A stretch of 61,207 nt of DNA from Candidatus Tumulicola scandinaviensis (GCA_003140835.1 PLLA01000125.1:1-61207); one strand, 5' to 3'. Shown: positions 9,011 through 18,083, counted from the first letter of the stretch. The notes: generated from the letters alone by a model not told the origin. Made by a program: numbers and translations.

Positions 9011-10092
9011 TAGAACTGCTCCATAAACCCGTCGATTTTCGCTTGCTCGACGCCCGCTGCCAGCAAGCGGATTGCCAACTGCTCCTGCTCGCGCGGCGGC
9101 GTTACGAACATGAACGGCGCTTCGGCCGTTTCGCCGGCCGCCGCACTTCCTGCGTCCGCGCGCAGCGTACAGCGCTGTGCCGCAGCCGGAATCAGCGCCG
9201 TTTGATACGACGACAACGCGACCGCGACGCCATCGCACGTCACTTCCACCGGCGCATCGAGCGACATGACGATCAGCGGGCGGCCATTGGTCGCAATCGA
9301 TGCCGGCTCGCTCGATGCGGTAATACGCTCGACCACAAAGTGGCGATCGGCGATCAGCGCGATGCGGTCGAGACCTTCGAAACGATAGGGAACCTGCATC
9401 AGCGCGCCGGCGGTCCCTTCGCAATAGTCCAACACGTCGGCAGCCTTGTCGATGTGGAGTTCGCGCGGCTTGCCGTCGGCGCCGACCCGGTTCCAATCGA
9501 ACATGCGATACGTCAAATCCGAGGCTTGCTGGGTTTCAAACAGCACGATTCCCGCACCGATCGCGTGCACGGTGCCTGCCGGGATGTACACAGTGTCACC
9601 GGCTTTGACCGGAATTTTCCGGAGGATCTCGCCGAGCGTGCCGTCGGCGACCCGGCGCTCGTACTCGTCGCGCGACGTATCGCGCGTCCATCCCAGCACC
9701 AGCTGCGCGTCTGGCTCCGCGGAAAACACGTACCAACACTCGGTCTTCCCGTTTGGTTGGTGCTCGACGCGTTGCGCGTAGGCATCGTCGGGGTGCACCT
9801 GCACGGAAAGCCAATCGTGGGCCGTAATGATTTTCGTGAGGACTGGAAAAATGCGAGTTGCGTCCAGGTTGCCGAGCAGTTTCGGCCCCAGTTTCGCACG
9901 CAAATCGGCAACGCTGGCACCCGCGAGCGCCCCGTCGGCGACGGTATTGGCGTCCCAACATTCCCACGACTCGCCCAATTTGACGTTCGGGTCTCCGCGT
10001 TTGCCGAACTCGCTGACCAATTCATCGCCGCCCCAAATCGCCGGCGCGAGCTTCGGATTCAGAACGTACGGGTAGAGGGTCGCGTCGCTCAT
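9010..10092 (-). CDS. manA: Mannose-6-phosphate isomerase, class I
   Basis: A 360-aa type I phosphomannose isomerase. Zn ligands and active-site motifs are visible: SVQVHPDD, NGKTECWYV, the PAGTVHAIG box and the C-terminal cupin half. It interconverts fructose-6-P and mannose-6-P, feeding GDP-mannose and glycan synthesis. It is the first gene of a minus-strand pair with dacB and is divergent from the thioredoxin-like gene. Confidence 0.93.
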   Translation of the reverse strand: MSDATLYPYVLNPKLAPAIWGGDELVSEFGKRGDPNVKLGESWECWDANTVADGALAGASVADLRAKLGPKLLGNLDATRIFPVLTKIITAHDWLSVQVHPDDAYAQRVEHQPNGKTECWYVFSAEPDAQLVLGWTRDTSRDEYERRVADGTLGEILRKIPVKAGDTVYIPAGTVHAIGAGIVLFETQQASDLTYRMFDWNRVGADGKPRELHIDKAADVLDYCEGTAGALMQVPYRFEGLDRIALIADRHFVVERITASSEPASIATNGRPLIVMSLDAPVEVTCDGVAVALSSYQTALIPAAAQRCTLRADAGSAAAGETAEAPFMFVTPPREQEQLAIRLLAAGVEQAKIDGFMEQF

Positions 10093-10173
10093 CGCTGTGC
10101 GTTACGCTGCGCTCGACGCCGAATCCCGGCGCGGGCTCATCCGCCATGGCGCTTTTGGCGTAGAATACATAGC

Positions 10174-10704
10174 ATGAAACCCTGGATTCTTTCGATGGCC
10201 CTCATCGCCGGGCTGGCTGCCGTCACCCTGCTCCGTCCGCCGTTCGTCCGCGGCGCGGATTCGAAGGCCGGACCGGCGCTCGGGGCGGTGCTCGATTCCG
10301 GCGACTGGATCGGCAACCCCGAGACCGCCCCGGACGTTGCCGGAAAGGTGGTCGTGCTCGACGTCTTCACCGTCGATTGCTACAACTGCCAGAACGTCGT
10401 TCCGACGCTGCGCTCGCTCTATTCAGCCGATCGTTCGCGTGGATTGCGAATCGTCGGCATTCACGCCCCCGAAACGCCGGCTGAAAAGGGGCGTCCCTAC
10501 GTCGTCCAGGGCCTCGAGCGGCAGCGCATCACCTGGCCCGTCGTCGTCGATAACTCGTTCGCTCTTTGGAACGCCTACGGGGTCACCGCATGGCCCACCG
10601 AGCTGTTCTTCGACCGGAGCGGGCATTGGAGAAAGACCATCGTTGGGGATTCTCAAGACGCCGAGGTGCGCGCTACCGTCGACGCATTGCTGGCCGATCG
10701 GTGA
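10174..10704 (+). CDS. Membrane-anchored/periplasmic thioredoxin-like protein (TlpA/DipZ-C-like)
   Basis: A 176-aa protein with an N-terminal signal or anchor (ILSMALIAGLAAVTLL) and a redoxin fold. The CxxC is CYNC in FTVDCYNCQNVVPTLRSL, the cis-Pro is in VTAWPTELFFD, and HAPETP resembles the C-terminal domain of DipZ and TlpA proteins. The likely role is thiol-disulfide exchange outside the cytoplasm. Its stop overlaps the next start by 4 bp. Confidence 0.85.
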   Translation: MKPWILSMALIAGLAAVTLLRPPFVRGADSKAGPALGAVLDSGDWIGNPETAPDVAGKVVVLDVFTVDCYNCQNVVPTLRSLYSADRSRGLRIVGIHAPETPAEKGRPYVVQGLERQRITWPVVVDNSFALWNAYGVTAWPTELFFDRSGHWRKTIVGDSQDAEVRATVDALLADR

Positions 10705-11594
10705 GCACGCGCATCGAAAACCAAGCGTGGCCGGCCCTGCCGCTGGGCGAATGGCGCGCTACCTGCGATACGCTGCACATGTACGCGCAGATCGCGGGCA
10801 AGATACGGCTGGCGTTGTCGCCGCCGGAACCGGAATGGGCTCACGCCGCGATGTACGTCTCGCCGCTCGGTCTTACGACCGGTCCGATGCCGTACCACGA
10901 TCGCACCTTTCAAATCGACTTCGACTTTGTCGCGCACCGCGTCGACCTGGTTGTAAGCGACGGCCAGCGGCGGTCGATTCCGCTGGTTCCGCGCAGCGTG
11001 CAGGCGTTCTATCGGTTGACGATGCAGGCATTGCACGAACTCGGCATCGAGGTGCACGTATGGCCGATGCCGGTCGAGGTTGCCAATCCAATTCGCTTCG
11101 ACGAGGACGTGACGCACGCGGCATACGACCCCGTCTATGCGGAGCGCTTTCACCGCGTGCTGGTAGCCGTGGACTCGGTTTTGAAAGAACATCGCGCGCC
11201 GTTTCGCTTGCGGCATACGCTCGTTCAGTTCTTCTTCGGATCGTTCGACGTGGCGTACGCCCGCTACTCGGGCCGGCCCGCGACGCCGCCGAGCAACGAC
11301 CTCATCATGCGAAGGGCCATGGATGCCGAAGAAGTTTGCGCGGGGTTTTGGCCGGGCGACGACCGGTTTCCCGAGCCGGCCTTTTGGTGCTACGCATTCC
11401 CGAAACCCGACGGCGTGGAGAAACTCGCGGTGCGTCCGGACGCGGCATTTTGGAGCGATGCCTTAGGCGAATTCGTCATCCGCTACGAAGACGTCCGAAA
11501 CGCTCCGTCGCCGCCGGCCGCGCTCCGCGAGTTCTTGACTAGCGCGTTCGAGGGTTTTTCCCGCTTGGCTAAGTGGGAGTTACCTTCCCCGTAA
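10701..11594 (+). CDS. DUF5996 family protein
   Basis: A 297-aa protein starting at GTG (VSTRIENQAWPALPLGEW), overlapping the thioredoxin-like stop by 4 bp. It shows the DUF5996 pattern: WRATCDTLHMYAQIAGKIRLA, HAAMYVSPLGLTTGPMPY, FQIDFDFVAHRVDLVVSDG and the C-terminal PEPAFWCYAFPKPDG. Members are widespread in soil bacteria and have no known function. The 3' end overlaps the convergent sod gene by 26 bp. Confidence 0.85.
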   Translation: MSTRIENQAWPALPLGEWRATCDTLHMYAQIAGKIRLALSPPEPEWAHAAMYVSPLGLTTGPMPYHDRTFQIDFDFVAHRVDLVVSDGQRRSIPLVPRSVQAFYRLTMQALHELGIEVHVWPMPVEVANPIRFDEDVTHAAYDPVYAERFHRVLVAVDSVLKEHRAPFRLRHTLVQFFFGSFDVAYARYSGRPATPPSNDLIMRRAMDAEEVCAGFWPGDDRFPEPAFWCYAFPKPDGVEKLAVRPDAAFWSDALGEFVIRYEDVRNAPSPPAALREFLTSAFEGFSRLAKWELPSP

Positions 11595-12207
11595 CGCCGT
11601 TTCCACTCTGCGGCAAGCGCGTTTCACAACGCCTCCAATCGATATTGGCGAAAAATGCTTCGATGTATTTTCCGCGGTCGGCCGGCTTATAGTCCTTGAT
11701 GAAGGCGTGTTCCCAAACGTCCAACACGACGAGGGGAACGAATCCGGCAAGATGACCGTTTTCGTGATCGTTGATCCAGCTATTGGTGATCCTTCCATTC
11801 GCGAGATCGTAATAGGCGATCGCCCATCCGATGCCGCGCATCCCGCCGACGGCTACGAAGTCTTTCTTCCATTCGTCGAATCCGCCGTACGTCTCGCCCA
11901 GCGCGTTGTAGAGCTTTCCAGTTCCGATCTCGCCCGGCTGGGTCGTCATGTTGTCGAAATAGTACTCGTGAAGGCGCATGCCGTTGTATTCGAAGCCGAG
12001 CCGGCGAACGAGTTCGGCATAGGCTGGATCGGCACCGGCAGCTTTGCCGGCCGCGCGAATCCCGGCCAGCCGTTCGTTGAGGAGATTGACGTTCTTGACG
12101 TAGCCTTCGTAAAGGCCGAAATGCATCTCGAGCGTCGCGTCGGAAATGCCTTGCAAGCCGGCAAGGCTCCACTTCTTGGGGGTATAGGCGGCAGTCAATG
12201 TGTTCAT
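11569..12207 (-). CDS. sodB: Superoxide dismutase (Fe/Mn family)
   Basis: A 212-aa Fe/Mn SOD. Metal ligand His residues are in MHFGLYEGYV and LHEYYFDNM, and the Asp/His pair is in VLDVWEHAF. The product is somewhat divergent from enterobacterial SodB, and the metal (Fe or Mn) cannot be told by eye. No signal peptide, so cytosolic. Start MNTLTAAYTPKKW; an upstream in-frame ATG 12 codons earlier adds no conserved sequence. Confidence 0.9.
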   Translation of the reverse strand: MNTLTAAYTPKKWSLAGLQGISDATLEMHFGLYEGYVKNVNLLNERLAGIRAAGKAAGADPAYAELVRRLGFEYNGMRLHEYYFDNMTTQPGEIGTGKLYNALGETYGGFDEWKKDFVAVGGMRGIGWAIAYYDLANGRITNSWINDHENGHLAGFVPLVVLDVWEHAFIKDYKPADRGKYIEAFFANIDWRRCETRLPQSGNGVTGKVTPT

Positions 12208-12287
12208 GTGAAAGCTTATACCCGGCTTTAGCCGTACCGTCACCTCGAGAGGGCGGTTCCTCGAACCCCCTCGCCGAAGATCGCGCC

Positions 12288-13691
12288 TTGCACGAAATCC
12301 ATGTTGGAATCGGCTCCAACCTCGGCGACCGCCAGGGCAACATCTTGACCGCGCTGCAGCGTTTGCGCGCTCACGCCACGATTTCGGCGGTGTCGGCTTT
12401 CTACGAATCGGCGGCGGCCGGCGGAGCGGAAGGTCCGGCGTACCTCAACGTTGCCGCGGCCATGCGCACGGATCTGCCGCGTGCGGACTTCGAGCGCTTC
12501 CTGCGCGACGTCGAGCTGGCGGTCGGTCGCGCAGGCGGCACGCCGAAACTGGCGCCACGTCCGATCGACATCGATCTGCTGGCAGTCGACGGCGCGGTGC
12601 TGCGAAACGACCTCGAAACGCGCGCTTACAACGCGGTGCCGCTGGCAGAAATCGCCCCGCATCTCGTTACCGCGCATCCGAACGGAAGCGTCCGCCGGCG
12701 CGAACGCAGCCTGCGCTTCGCAACCGACCGGCAGGAGGAAGCGCCGGACGTTCGTCTTTCGCTCGACCGGGTGGGCGTTACCGGCGTCCGCCGCGTCGTT
12801 CGCATCGAAGTCGATGGGCGCGAACGAGTGTATAATGCCGAGTTTGCGATGGTCGCCGATCTGGCGGCGAACAAGGCGGGGCTGCACATGTCGCGTCTGG
12901 TCGAGATACTCGAGGAAGCAAGCCTCGAAGTGCTCGCGCGCGACCAGCGGCCGACCTGCGCCGAGCGACTCGTCGAAGCGATCGCGCGTGAAATCGTCGG
13001 CAGCCAGCGGGCGGTTCGTGCGGAGGTCAGTTTGCGTGCCGAATTCGGCCTCGAGCGCTGGACGCCGGTCAGCGGGCGGCGCGGTGAGGAAACCTACACG
13101 CTGGTCGGCATTGCGAGTGCCGACGAGCGCGGCACGCGCAGCGTCATCGGCGTCGAAGCCGAAGGTATGACCGCGTGTCCGTGCGCGCAAGGAATGATTC
13201 GCGAACATTCGCTACATGAGTTGCGCGAAGCCGGTTTCTCCGACGCGGACGCGCGCCGCGCGCTCGACGCATTGCCGGTAGCGACCCACAATCAGCGCGG
13301 ACGTGGCTCGTTGCTGATCGGTGGCGGATCGGGCGATGCCGTTCGGGCGGAAGACTTGGTCGAAATCGTTGAGAACGCGATGTCGAGCGAAACCTACGAC
13401 TTGCTCAAACGGCCCGACGAGTTTTTCGTCGTCAACAAAGCGCACCACAATCCAAAATTCGTCGAAGACGTCGTGCGCGGCATGCTGGCGCGCGCGCTCG
13501 ACATGTACGGCGATCTCGACGACGACACGTTCGTTTCGGCGCGCCAGGTGAACTACGAGTCGATTCACAAGCACGATGCGTTTGCGGAGGCGTTCGGACG
13601 CTTCGGCGAGTTACGCGAGGAACTCCGGGGCGAACGCCGTTTGCCCAAGACCGACCTCGCGACGTGGCTGAAGGGAAAACCTCAGGGCTAA
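12288..13691 (+). CDS. FolK-FolE2 fusion: HPPK domain joined to GTP cyclohydrolase IB
   Basis: A single frame of about 467 aa. The first 155 residues are 6-hydroxymethyl-dihydropterin pyrophosphokinase (HVGIGSNLGDR, FYESAA, RPIDIDLLAVDG). The rest is GTP cyclohydrolase FolE2/MptA type (ANKAGLHMSR, MTACPCAQG with its metal Cys, ATHNQRGRG). The two activities are the first and a late step of the pterin branch of folate synthesis. A TTG start at 12288 puts the protein at the usual HPPK N-terminus; an ATG at 12198 is in frame but overlaps the divergent sod start. No stop or frameshift separates the domains. Confidence 0.85.
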   Translation: MHEIHVGIGSNLGDRQGNILTALQRLRAHATISAVSAFYESAAAGGAEGPAYLNVAAAMRTDLPRADFERFLRDVELAVGRAGGTPKLAPRPIDIDLLAVDGAVLRNDLETRAYNAVPLAEIAPHLVTAHPNGSVRRRERSLRFATDRQEEAPDVRLSLDRVGVTGVRRVVRIEVDGRERVYNAEFAMVADLAANKAGLHMSRLVEILEEASLEVLARDQRPTCAERLVEAIAREIVGSQRAVRAEVSLRAEFGLERWTPVSGRRGEETYTLVGIASADERGTRSVIGVEAEGMTACPCAQGMIREHSLHELREAGFSDADARRALDALPVATHNQRGRGSLLIGGGSGDAVRAEDLVEIVENAMSSETYDLLKRPDEFFVVNKAHHNPKFVEDVVRGMLARALDMYGDLDDDTFVSARQVNYESIHKHDAFAEAFGRFGELREELRGERRLPKTDLATWLKGKPQG

Positions 13692-13711
13692 GGAGTTCAT
13701 ACGAAAATGGT

Positions 13712-13993
13712 ATGCCGAAAGTAGGCCGGGTCGAGTTGCGAATCTCTCAGATCGAGGGATTCCTGGTGAAGATCCATCATCTCGACGGACGCGACGTGCG
13801 CTCCGACCGGCAAGGACTGCCCAGTTGGCCGTACGAGCGCGCCGCAAGGGATGCGTGGACGGTCGCCGATTGGCGGCGAGAGCGCTTTAACGCCGTCTAT
13901 CCGGGCTTCGACGTCGACGTCCTCGATGGCGACTGCAATCCGGTCGCCGGACAAACGCGGTTGGAGAACCTGCGCGAATCGTACGACGACTGA
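13712..13993 (+). CDS. Hypothetical small protein (93 aa)
   Basis: A small acidic/basic mixed soluble protein (GRVELRISQIEGFLVKIHHLDG, WPYERAARDAWTVADWRRERF, VYPGFDVDVLDGDC). AAGGAG lies 16 bases before the ATG, directly after the folK-folE2 stop. An alternative GTG at 13664 would overlap the upstream gene. I do not recognise a family. It is probably co-transcribed with folK-folE2. Confidence 0.55.
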   Translation: MPKVGRVELRISQIEGFLVKIHHLDGRDVRSDRQGLPSWPYERAARDAWTVADWRRERFNAVYPGFDVDVLDGDCNPVAGQTRLENLRESYDD

Positions 13994-14002
13994 AACGGCC
14001 CG

Positions 14003-15202
14003 TTACTTCGTTGGGGCTCCATCTGTATTCTGAAGCGCTTCGATGCGGTTCTTGAGCGACGGGTGGGAGCTGAAAAACATCTCGTACCAACCCGGCGGGT
14101 CGGCGTCGGCGAGATTTTGATCGCGCAGCCGCCGAAAGGCCGCGGCGCCGGCCGGAGCGTCGCACGTGGCATCCATCGCAAATCGGTCGGCCGCCCATTC
14201 GCGCGACCGCGAGAATGCAAACAGAAGCGGCCGCAGCGCCTGCGTCGCCAACAGCATCGTCGCGTACAGCCGAGCGATCAGCAGCGGTCTTTCGCGTAAA
14301 TCCTCGCGTTCGCGATGCGGCGTCGCGGCATTTGCGATGACGAACAGTGAGGCCGCCAGCAGCTCTCCGATCCCGATCAGCCGCCAGGTGTCCTTACTCA
14401 CGTAGTGTCCGAGTTCGTGGGCCACGACGAACTCGATTTCGTCCTCTTCAAAGGCATCGATCAGCGTGTCGCCCAGCACGATGCGATGCGTGCGACCAAT
14501 GCCCGTTACGAAGGCGTTGGCCTTGCGCGTTTGGCGGCTCATGTCCATGCGCAAGATCTCGGCGTCGCCTACGCCGAATCGGGTCGCGAGCTTGCGTAGC
14601 CGCCGTTCCAGCGATCCGGTTACCGGCTCGAACGAGTTGAAGAGGGGCAGCACGTACAGCGGAACGATGAGGTTGCCGGCCACCAACAGCGGAAGCGCCC
14701 CGAGGCTTGCGAGCAGCGGCCACGTCTTGGGTGCGCGGCGAACGGCGGCGCCGAACAGCGTTGCCACGAACGCCGTAAACAGCGCCTCGATGGCCGCGCC
14801 CTTCGCATAGTCGGCGAGCCACGCTTCGCGCGACTGATCGCTGAGGCCGAAGCGCCGTTCGAGCGTGTAGTCTTGTACGAAGGCAGCGGGAAGTTCCGCG
14901 ATCGCCGATGCCAACGACATCGAGGTGAAGAAGGCGGCCGGCCGCAACCACACCGGAACGGGTTGCGTCGCGCGATCGATCCGCGCTCCTAGCGAGCCGT
15001 ATGAGAACGCAGCGAGACCGGCCGCGCCGCGTACGGTTTCCACGACGTCGAGCGTGCGCCGTATGCGGCCATACGCACCGGCGTCCTTTTCGCGGGCCGC
15101 GGTGGGCTGCGCCCATTCGCGCGCCGCTTGGATCGCCCGTACCGCTAAATAGCCGGCGCCCAAACCCGCGCCGATTCCAAGAAGAACCTTACGAACCTTC
15201 AC
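14003..15202 (-). CDS. M48 family metalloprotease (Ste24/CAAX protease 1-like)
   Basis: A 399-aa integral membrane peptidase. Several hydrophobic helices surround a catalytic zinc site HELGH (VVAHELGHYVSKD), with the third ligand Glu in SREWAADRFA. The C-terminus has the family SSHPSLKNRIEALQ motif. The N-terminal signal/anchor begins at GTG (VKVRKVLLGIGAG). Ste24-like enzymes process or degrade membrane proteins. Only 14 bp separates its start from the divergent amidohydrolase start. Confidence 0.9.
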   Translation of the reverse strand: MKVRKVLLGIGAGLGAGYLAVRAIQAAREWAQPTAAREKDAGAYGRIRRTLDVVETVRGAAGLAAFSYGSLGARIDRATQPVPVWLRPAAFFTSMSLASAIAELPAAFVQDYTLERRFGLSDQSREAWLADYAKGAAIEALFTAFVATLFGAAVRRAPKTWPLLASLGALPLLVAGNLIVPLYVLPLFNSFEPVTGSLERRLRKLATRFGVGDAEILRMDMSRQTRKANAFVTGIGRTHRIVLGDTLIDAFEEDEIEFVVAHELGHYVSKDTWRLIGIGELLAASLFVIANAATPHREREDLRERPLLIARLYATMLLATQALRPLLFAFSRSREWAADRFAMDATCDAPAGAAAFRRLRDQNLADADPPGWYEMFFSSHPSLKNRIEALQNTDGAPTK

Positions 15203-15216
15203 CGTACATTCACCAC

Positions 15217-16722
15217 GTGAAGCTCTTCCATAACGCCCGCGTGTACTCTTTCGACGCCGATCGCCGGCGATTTCATCGATTCGATTCGTTATTGGTTGAT
15301 GGCGCGAACGTCGCCGGCATCGGGCAAGACGCCATCGGCATCGGCGTCGATCGCATCGATCTCGACGGTGCGACGGTGTTGCCGGCATTTGCCGACTGTC
15401 ACGTGCACCTCACCGACACCGGATACTTTTTAGGTCCGCGCGATCTCGGGAGCGTGCGAAATTACGAGGAGTTCGGCGCTGCCGTCGCGCGTTTGCCGAG
15501 CGATGCCGGATTTGTTTTCGCGGGCCAGTACGACGAGAGCACGTGGTGCGACGGTGCCGCGGCCGACGCACGGCCGCTCGAGCACCTTCACGCCGGCGCC
15601 CGCGCAATGCTGACGCGCATCGACGGTCACTCGTGCCTGGTGAACCGGCGGACGCTTGACTGGCTCGATTTGCCGCCGGAGTTGCCCGGCATCGAGCGGG
15701 ACGCTTCGAGTCAACCCACTGGCAAGCTTTTCACCGAGGCGAATTGGCGTGCGCAGGCGGCCTTCATGGCGCAAATTCCGCTTGCGATTCGGCGTGCTGC
15801 CGAGCGTCGTGCGGTCGACGTTGCCTTATCGCGCGGCGCGCTGCACCTCCACGCGCAACTGGTCGGGTTCGAGCGCGCCGCGTACGCGGGGGAAATCGAA
15901 GCACTGCGCGCGTTGCCGGCAAAAATTCATCCGAAGGTTTGCGAACCCGACGCGGCGCTCGCGCAGCAACTCGGGCTTCCGTACGTCGGCGGCGACGTGT
16001 TTCTCGACGGGTCGATCGGGAGCCGGACGGCGGCCATGTTCGAACCGTATGCCGACGGCGACGGTAGCGGCGCGTTGCGATTCAGCGACGACCAGCTCCT
16101 CGCCTATTACGCGCAAGCCGAAGCGCTCGGCATCGCCGCCGGCGTTCACGCTATCGGCGATGCTGCGATCGAGCAAAGCATCCGTACGTGGGAGCGCGTG
16201 CTGGCCGGAAAACCGTCGGCGCGCGGCTGCCGCCACTTCATCGAGCACTTCGAACTCGCGACGTCCGAGCACATCGACGCGTGCGCGCGGATGAACATTT
16301 ATCTCTCGATGCAGCCCCAGTTCGATTCGCTTTGGGCCGCGGCCGGCGGCATGTACGAAACGCGACTCGGCGAGCGCCGAAAACGGTCGATGAACGCGCT
16401 CGCGCGGATCGACGCCGCTGGTGCAACGTTGTGCGGCGGTGACGACAGCCCCGTGTGCGATCTGAATCCGCTGGCCGGCATGCAGGCCTGCATCGAGCAT
16501 CACGAGAGCGCCGAACGTTTGCCTTTCGGCCGTGCGCTCGCGATGTACACGATCAATGCCGCGCGGTTCGGATATGCCGAGCATCGTACCGGCAATCTGC
16601 TCCCCGGTTTGGCGTGCGATCTGGTGGTGCTCGACCGCGATCCGTTCGAAATGGACCGCCTCACCGAATGCACGATTCTGCAAACCTGGAGCGACGGCGG
16701 GCGCGTCTTTTGCACTGTTTAG
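15217..16722 (+). CDS. Amidohydrolase family protein (YtcJ-like, amidohydrolase_3)
   Basis: A 501-aa cytosolic metal hydrolase. HxH is in LPAFADCHVHL, with further metal/active-site motifs GSIGSRTAAM, GVHAIGDAAIEQ, RHFIEHFELAT and GGDDSPVCDLNP. The C-terminal strand TGNLLPGLACDLVVLDRDPF closes the beta-sandwich. The family hydrolyses N-formyl or amide substrates; the exact substrate is unknown. The GTG start gives the usual N-terminal KLFHNARVYSFD. The terminal TAG lies inside the first arm of the inverted repeat downstream. Confidence 0.85.
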   Translation: MKLFHNARVYSFDADRRRFHRFDSLLVDGANVAGIGQDAIGIGVDRIDLDGATVLPAFADCHVHLTDTGYFLGPRDLGSVRNYEEFGAAVARLPSDAGFVFAGQYDESTWCDGAAADARPLEHLHAGARAMLTRIDGHSCLVNRRTLDWLDLPPELPGIERDASSQPTGKLFTEANWRAQAAFMAQIPLAIRRAAERRAVDVALSRGALHLHAQLVGFERAAYAGEIEALRALPAKIHPKVCEPDAALAQQLGLPYVGGDVFLDGSIGSRTAAMFEPYADGDGSGALRFSDDQLLAYYAQAEALGIAAGVHAIGDAAIEQSIRTWERVLAGKPSARGCRHFIEHFELATSEHIDACARMNIYLSMQPQFDSLWAAAGGMYETRLGERRKRSMNALARIDAAGATLCGGDDSPVCDLNPLAGMQACIEHHESAERLPFGRALAMYTINAARFGYAEHRTGNLLPGLACDLVVLDRDPFEMDRLTECTILQTWSDGGRVFCTV

Positions 16723-16814
16723 CAAGGCAACCCAAGTCTTGGTAGGTGCTAAACGCATCTATGGAGTAATTGCCTACGCTATGAAGGGTCGCCAGTGATA
16801 GAGTAGGGCGACCC
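16718..16814 (+). promoter_or_regulatory. Structured leader upstream of the sedolisin gene
   Basis: The roughly 125-base gap before the S53 peptidase is full of inverted repeats. TTTAGCA (16718-16724) pairs with TGCTAAA (16747-16753), enclosing CCAAG-T-CTTGG. AGGCAA (from 16725) can pair with TTGCCT (16770-16775), a possible pseudoknot. GGGTCGCC (16786-16793) pairs with GGCGACCC (16807-16814). No T-run follows, so it is not a simple terminator. I do not recognise any known riboswitch consensus in it. Confidence 0.5.
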
Positions 16815-16847
16815 CTTGACACTCTCTATTCTGTGGAGGCTCCTTCC

Positions 16848-18062
16848 TTGAACGGACAATACGTTCGTGCGCTAGCTATTGCAGCCAGCGTCGCGATCTT
16901 CGCCGCATGTTCCGGCGGCTCGATGAATCAAACGTTACCCAGCGGCCCCGCCGGCGGAACGACCGGAGCAGTAACTCCGAACGGCGGAACCGCCAATGCG
17001 CGCGCGGTCTGCGATCAAATCAATCGTCCTGGTTACGCGCGGTGCTTCGCGTGGATCCGCACCGACGTGACCCCGATGCTCGGCATGCAACCGAACGTTT
17101 CCGGCTACGGCCCGAGCCAGCTTCAGACGGCGTACAACCTTCCGTCTTCTACCAAAGGCAGCGGCCAAACCGTCGGAATCGTCGATGCGTACGGCAATCC
17201 GAATGCCGAAAGCGATCTCGGCGTCTATCGCTCGAATTTCAGCTTGTCGGCATGCACGACCGCCAACGGCTGCTTTAAGAAAGTAGACCAAAACGGCGGC
17301 ACGAACTATCCGCCGGGCAACCAAAACTGGGGCGCCGAAACCTCGCTCGACCTCGACATGGTCTCGGCGATCTGTCCCAACTGCAAAATCGTTCTGGTCG
17401 AAGCAACCGACAACAGCTTCAAAAACCTTGGCATTGCCGTAAACCAGGCCGTTCTGCAAGGCGCGGGCCAAGTCAGCAACTCCTACGGCGGCGGCGAGTT
17501 TGCCGCTAAGAGCAAATACTTCACCCATAAGGGCGTGGTTATTACGGCCAGCTCCGGCGACAGCGGCTACGGCCCGTCGCAACCCTGCTCGTGGAGCACG
17601 GTCGTCTGCGTCGGCGGAACGACGCTGAGCAAGCCGTCGCCGCGGACCGAGGTCAGCTGGACCGGCGCCGGCAGCGGATGCAGCGCCAAAGTTGCGAAGC
17701 CGGCGTGGCAAACCGACAAGGGCTGTACGAAGCGCTCGGAATCCGACGTGTCGGCCACGGCCAACCCCGCCTTCCCGGTCGCCGTCTACGACACGTACGG
17801 CTACGGCGGCTGGACCGCATTCGGCGGTACCAGCGTCGCGTCGCCGATCATCGCATCGGTATTCGCACTCGCCGGTAACCACGGCTCAGTGAAGTCCGCC
17901 AAGGGCATCTGGGCGGCGGGCGGCGGCCCGAATCTCAACGACATCACCGGCGGTGGTTCCAACGGAGCGTGCCCGCCGGCATATCCGTACATCTGCAAGC
18001 CCGGCGTAGGCTACGACGGTGTCACCGGTTGGGGAACGCCCAACGGTACCGGCGCCTTCTAA
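16848..18062 (+). CDS. Sedolisin-type serine-carboxyl peptidase (S53), lipoprotein, lacking a prodomain
   Basis: A 404-aa exported protease with a lipobox (VAIFAAC). The catalytic Glu and Asp are in GAETSLDLDMV, the oxyanion Asp in SSGDSGYG, and the nucleophile Ser in FGGTSVASPI. The tail GVGYDGVTGWGTPNG is the S53 calcium-site region. Most sedolisins have a pro-region of about 170 residues; here the catalytic domain starts after about 80 residues, so the prodomain is essentially absent. Start TTG at 16848 has GGAGG eight bases upstream. It probably digests proteins at the cell surface, perhaps at acid pH as in other family members. Confidence 0.9.
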   Translation: MNGQYVRALAIAASVAIFAACSGGSMNQTLPSGPAGGTTGAVTPNGGTANARAVCDQINRPGYARCFAWIRTDVTPMLGMQPNVSGYGPSQLQTAYNLPSSTKGSGQTVGIVDAYGNPNAESDLGVYRSNFSLSACTTANGCFKKVDQNGGTNYPPGNQNWGAETSLDLDMVSAICPNCKIVLVEATDNSFKNLGIAVNQAVLQGAGQVSNSYGGGEFAAKSKYFTHKGVVITASSGDSGYGPSQPCSWSTVVCVGGTTLSKPSPRTEVSWTGAGSGCSAKVAKPAWQTDKGCTKRSESDVSATANPAFPVAVYDTYGYGGWTAFGGTSVASPIIASVFALAGNHGSVKSAKGIWAAGGGPNLNDITGGGSNGACPPAYPYICKPGVGYDGVTGWGTPNGTGAF

Positions 18063-18083
18063 ACCAAAGCCGAACGCACGGCA

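Noticed and set aside
8872..10173. Long plus-strand open frame antisense to dacB and manA
   Set aside because: It is an Arg/Ala/Pro-rich shadow of two well-supported minus-strand genes. Only its last part (from 10174) is a real thioredoxin-like gene.
16816..16844. TTGACA at 16816-16821 as a promoter for the sedolisin gene
   Set aside because: At 17 bases downstream there is only GCTCCT, not a -10 box, and the region is occupied by the ribosome-binding site.
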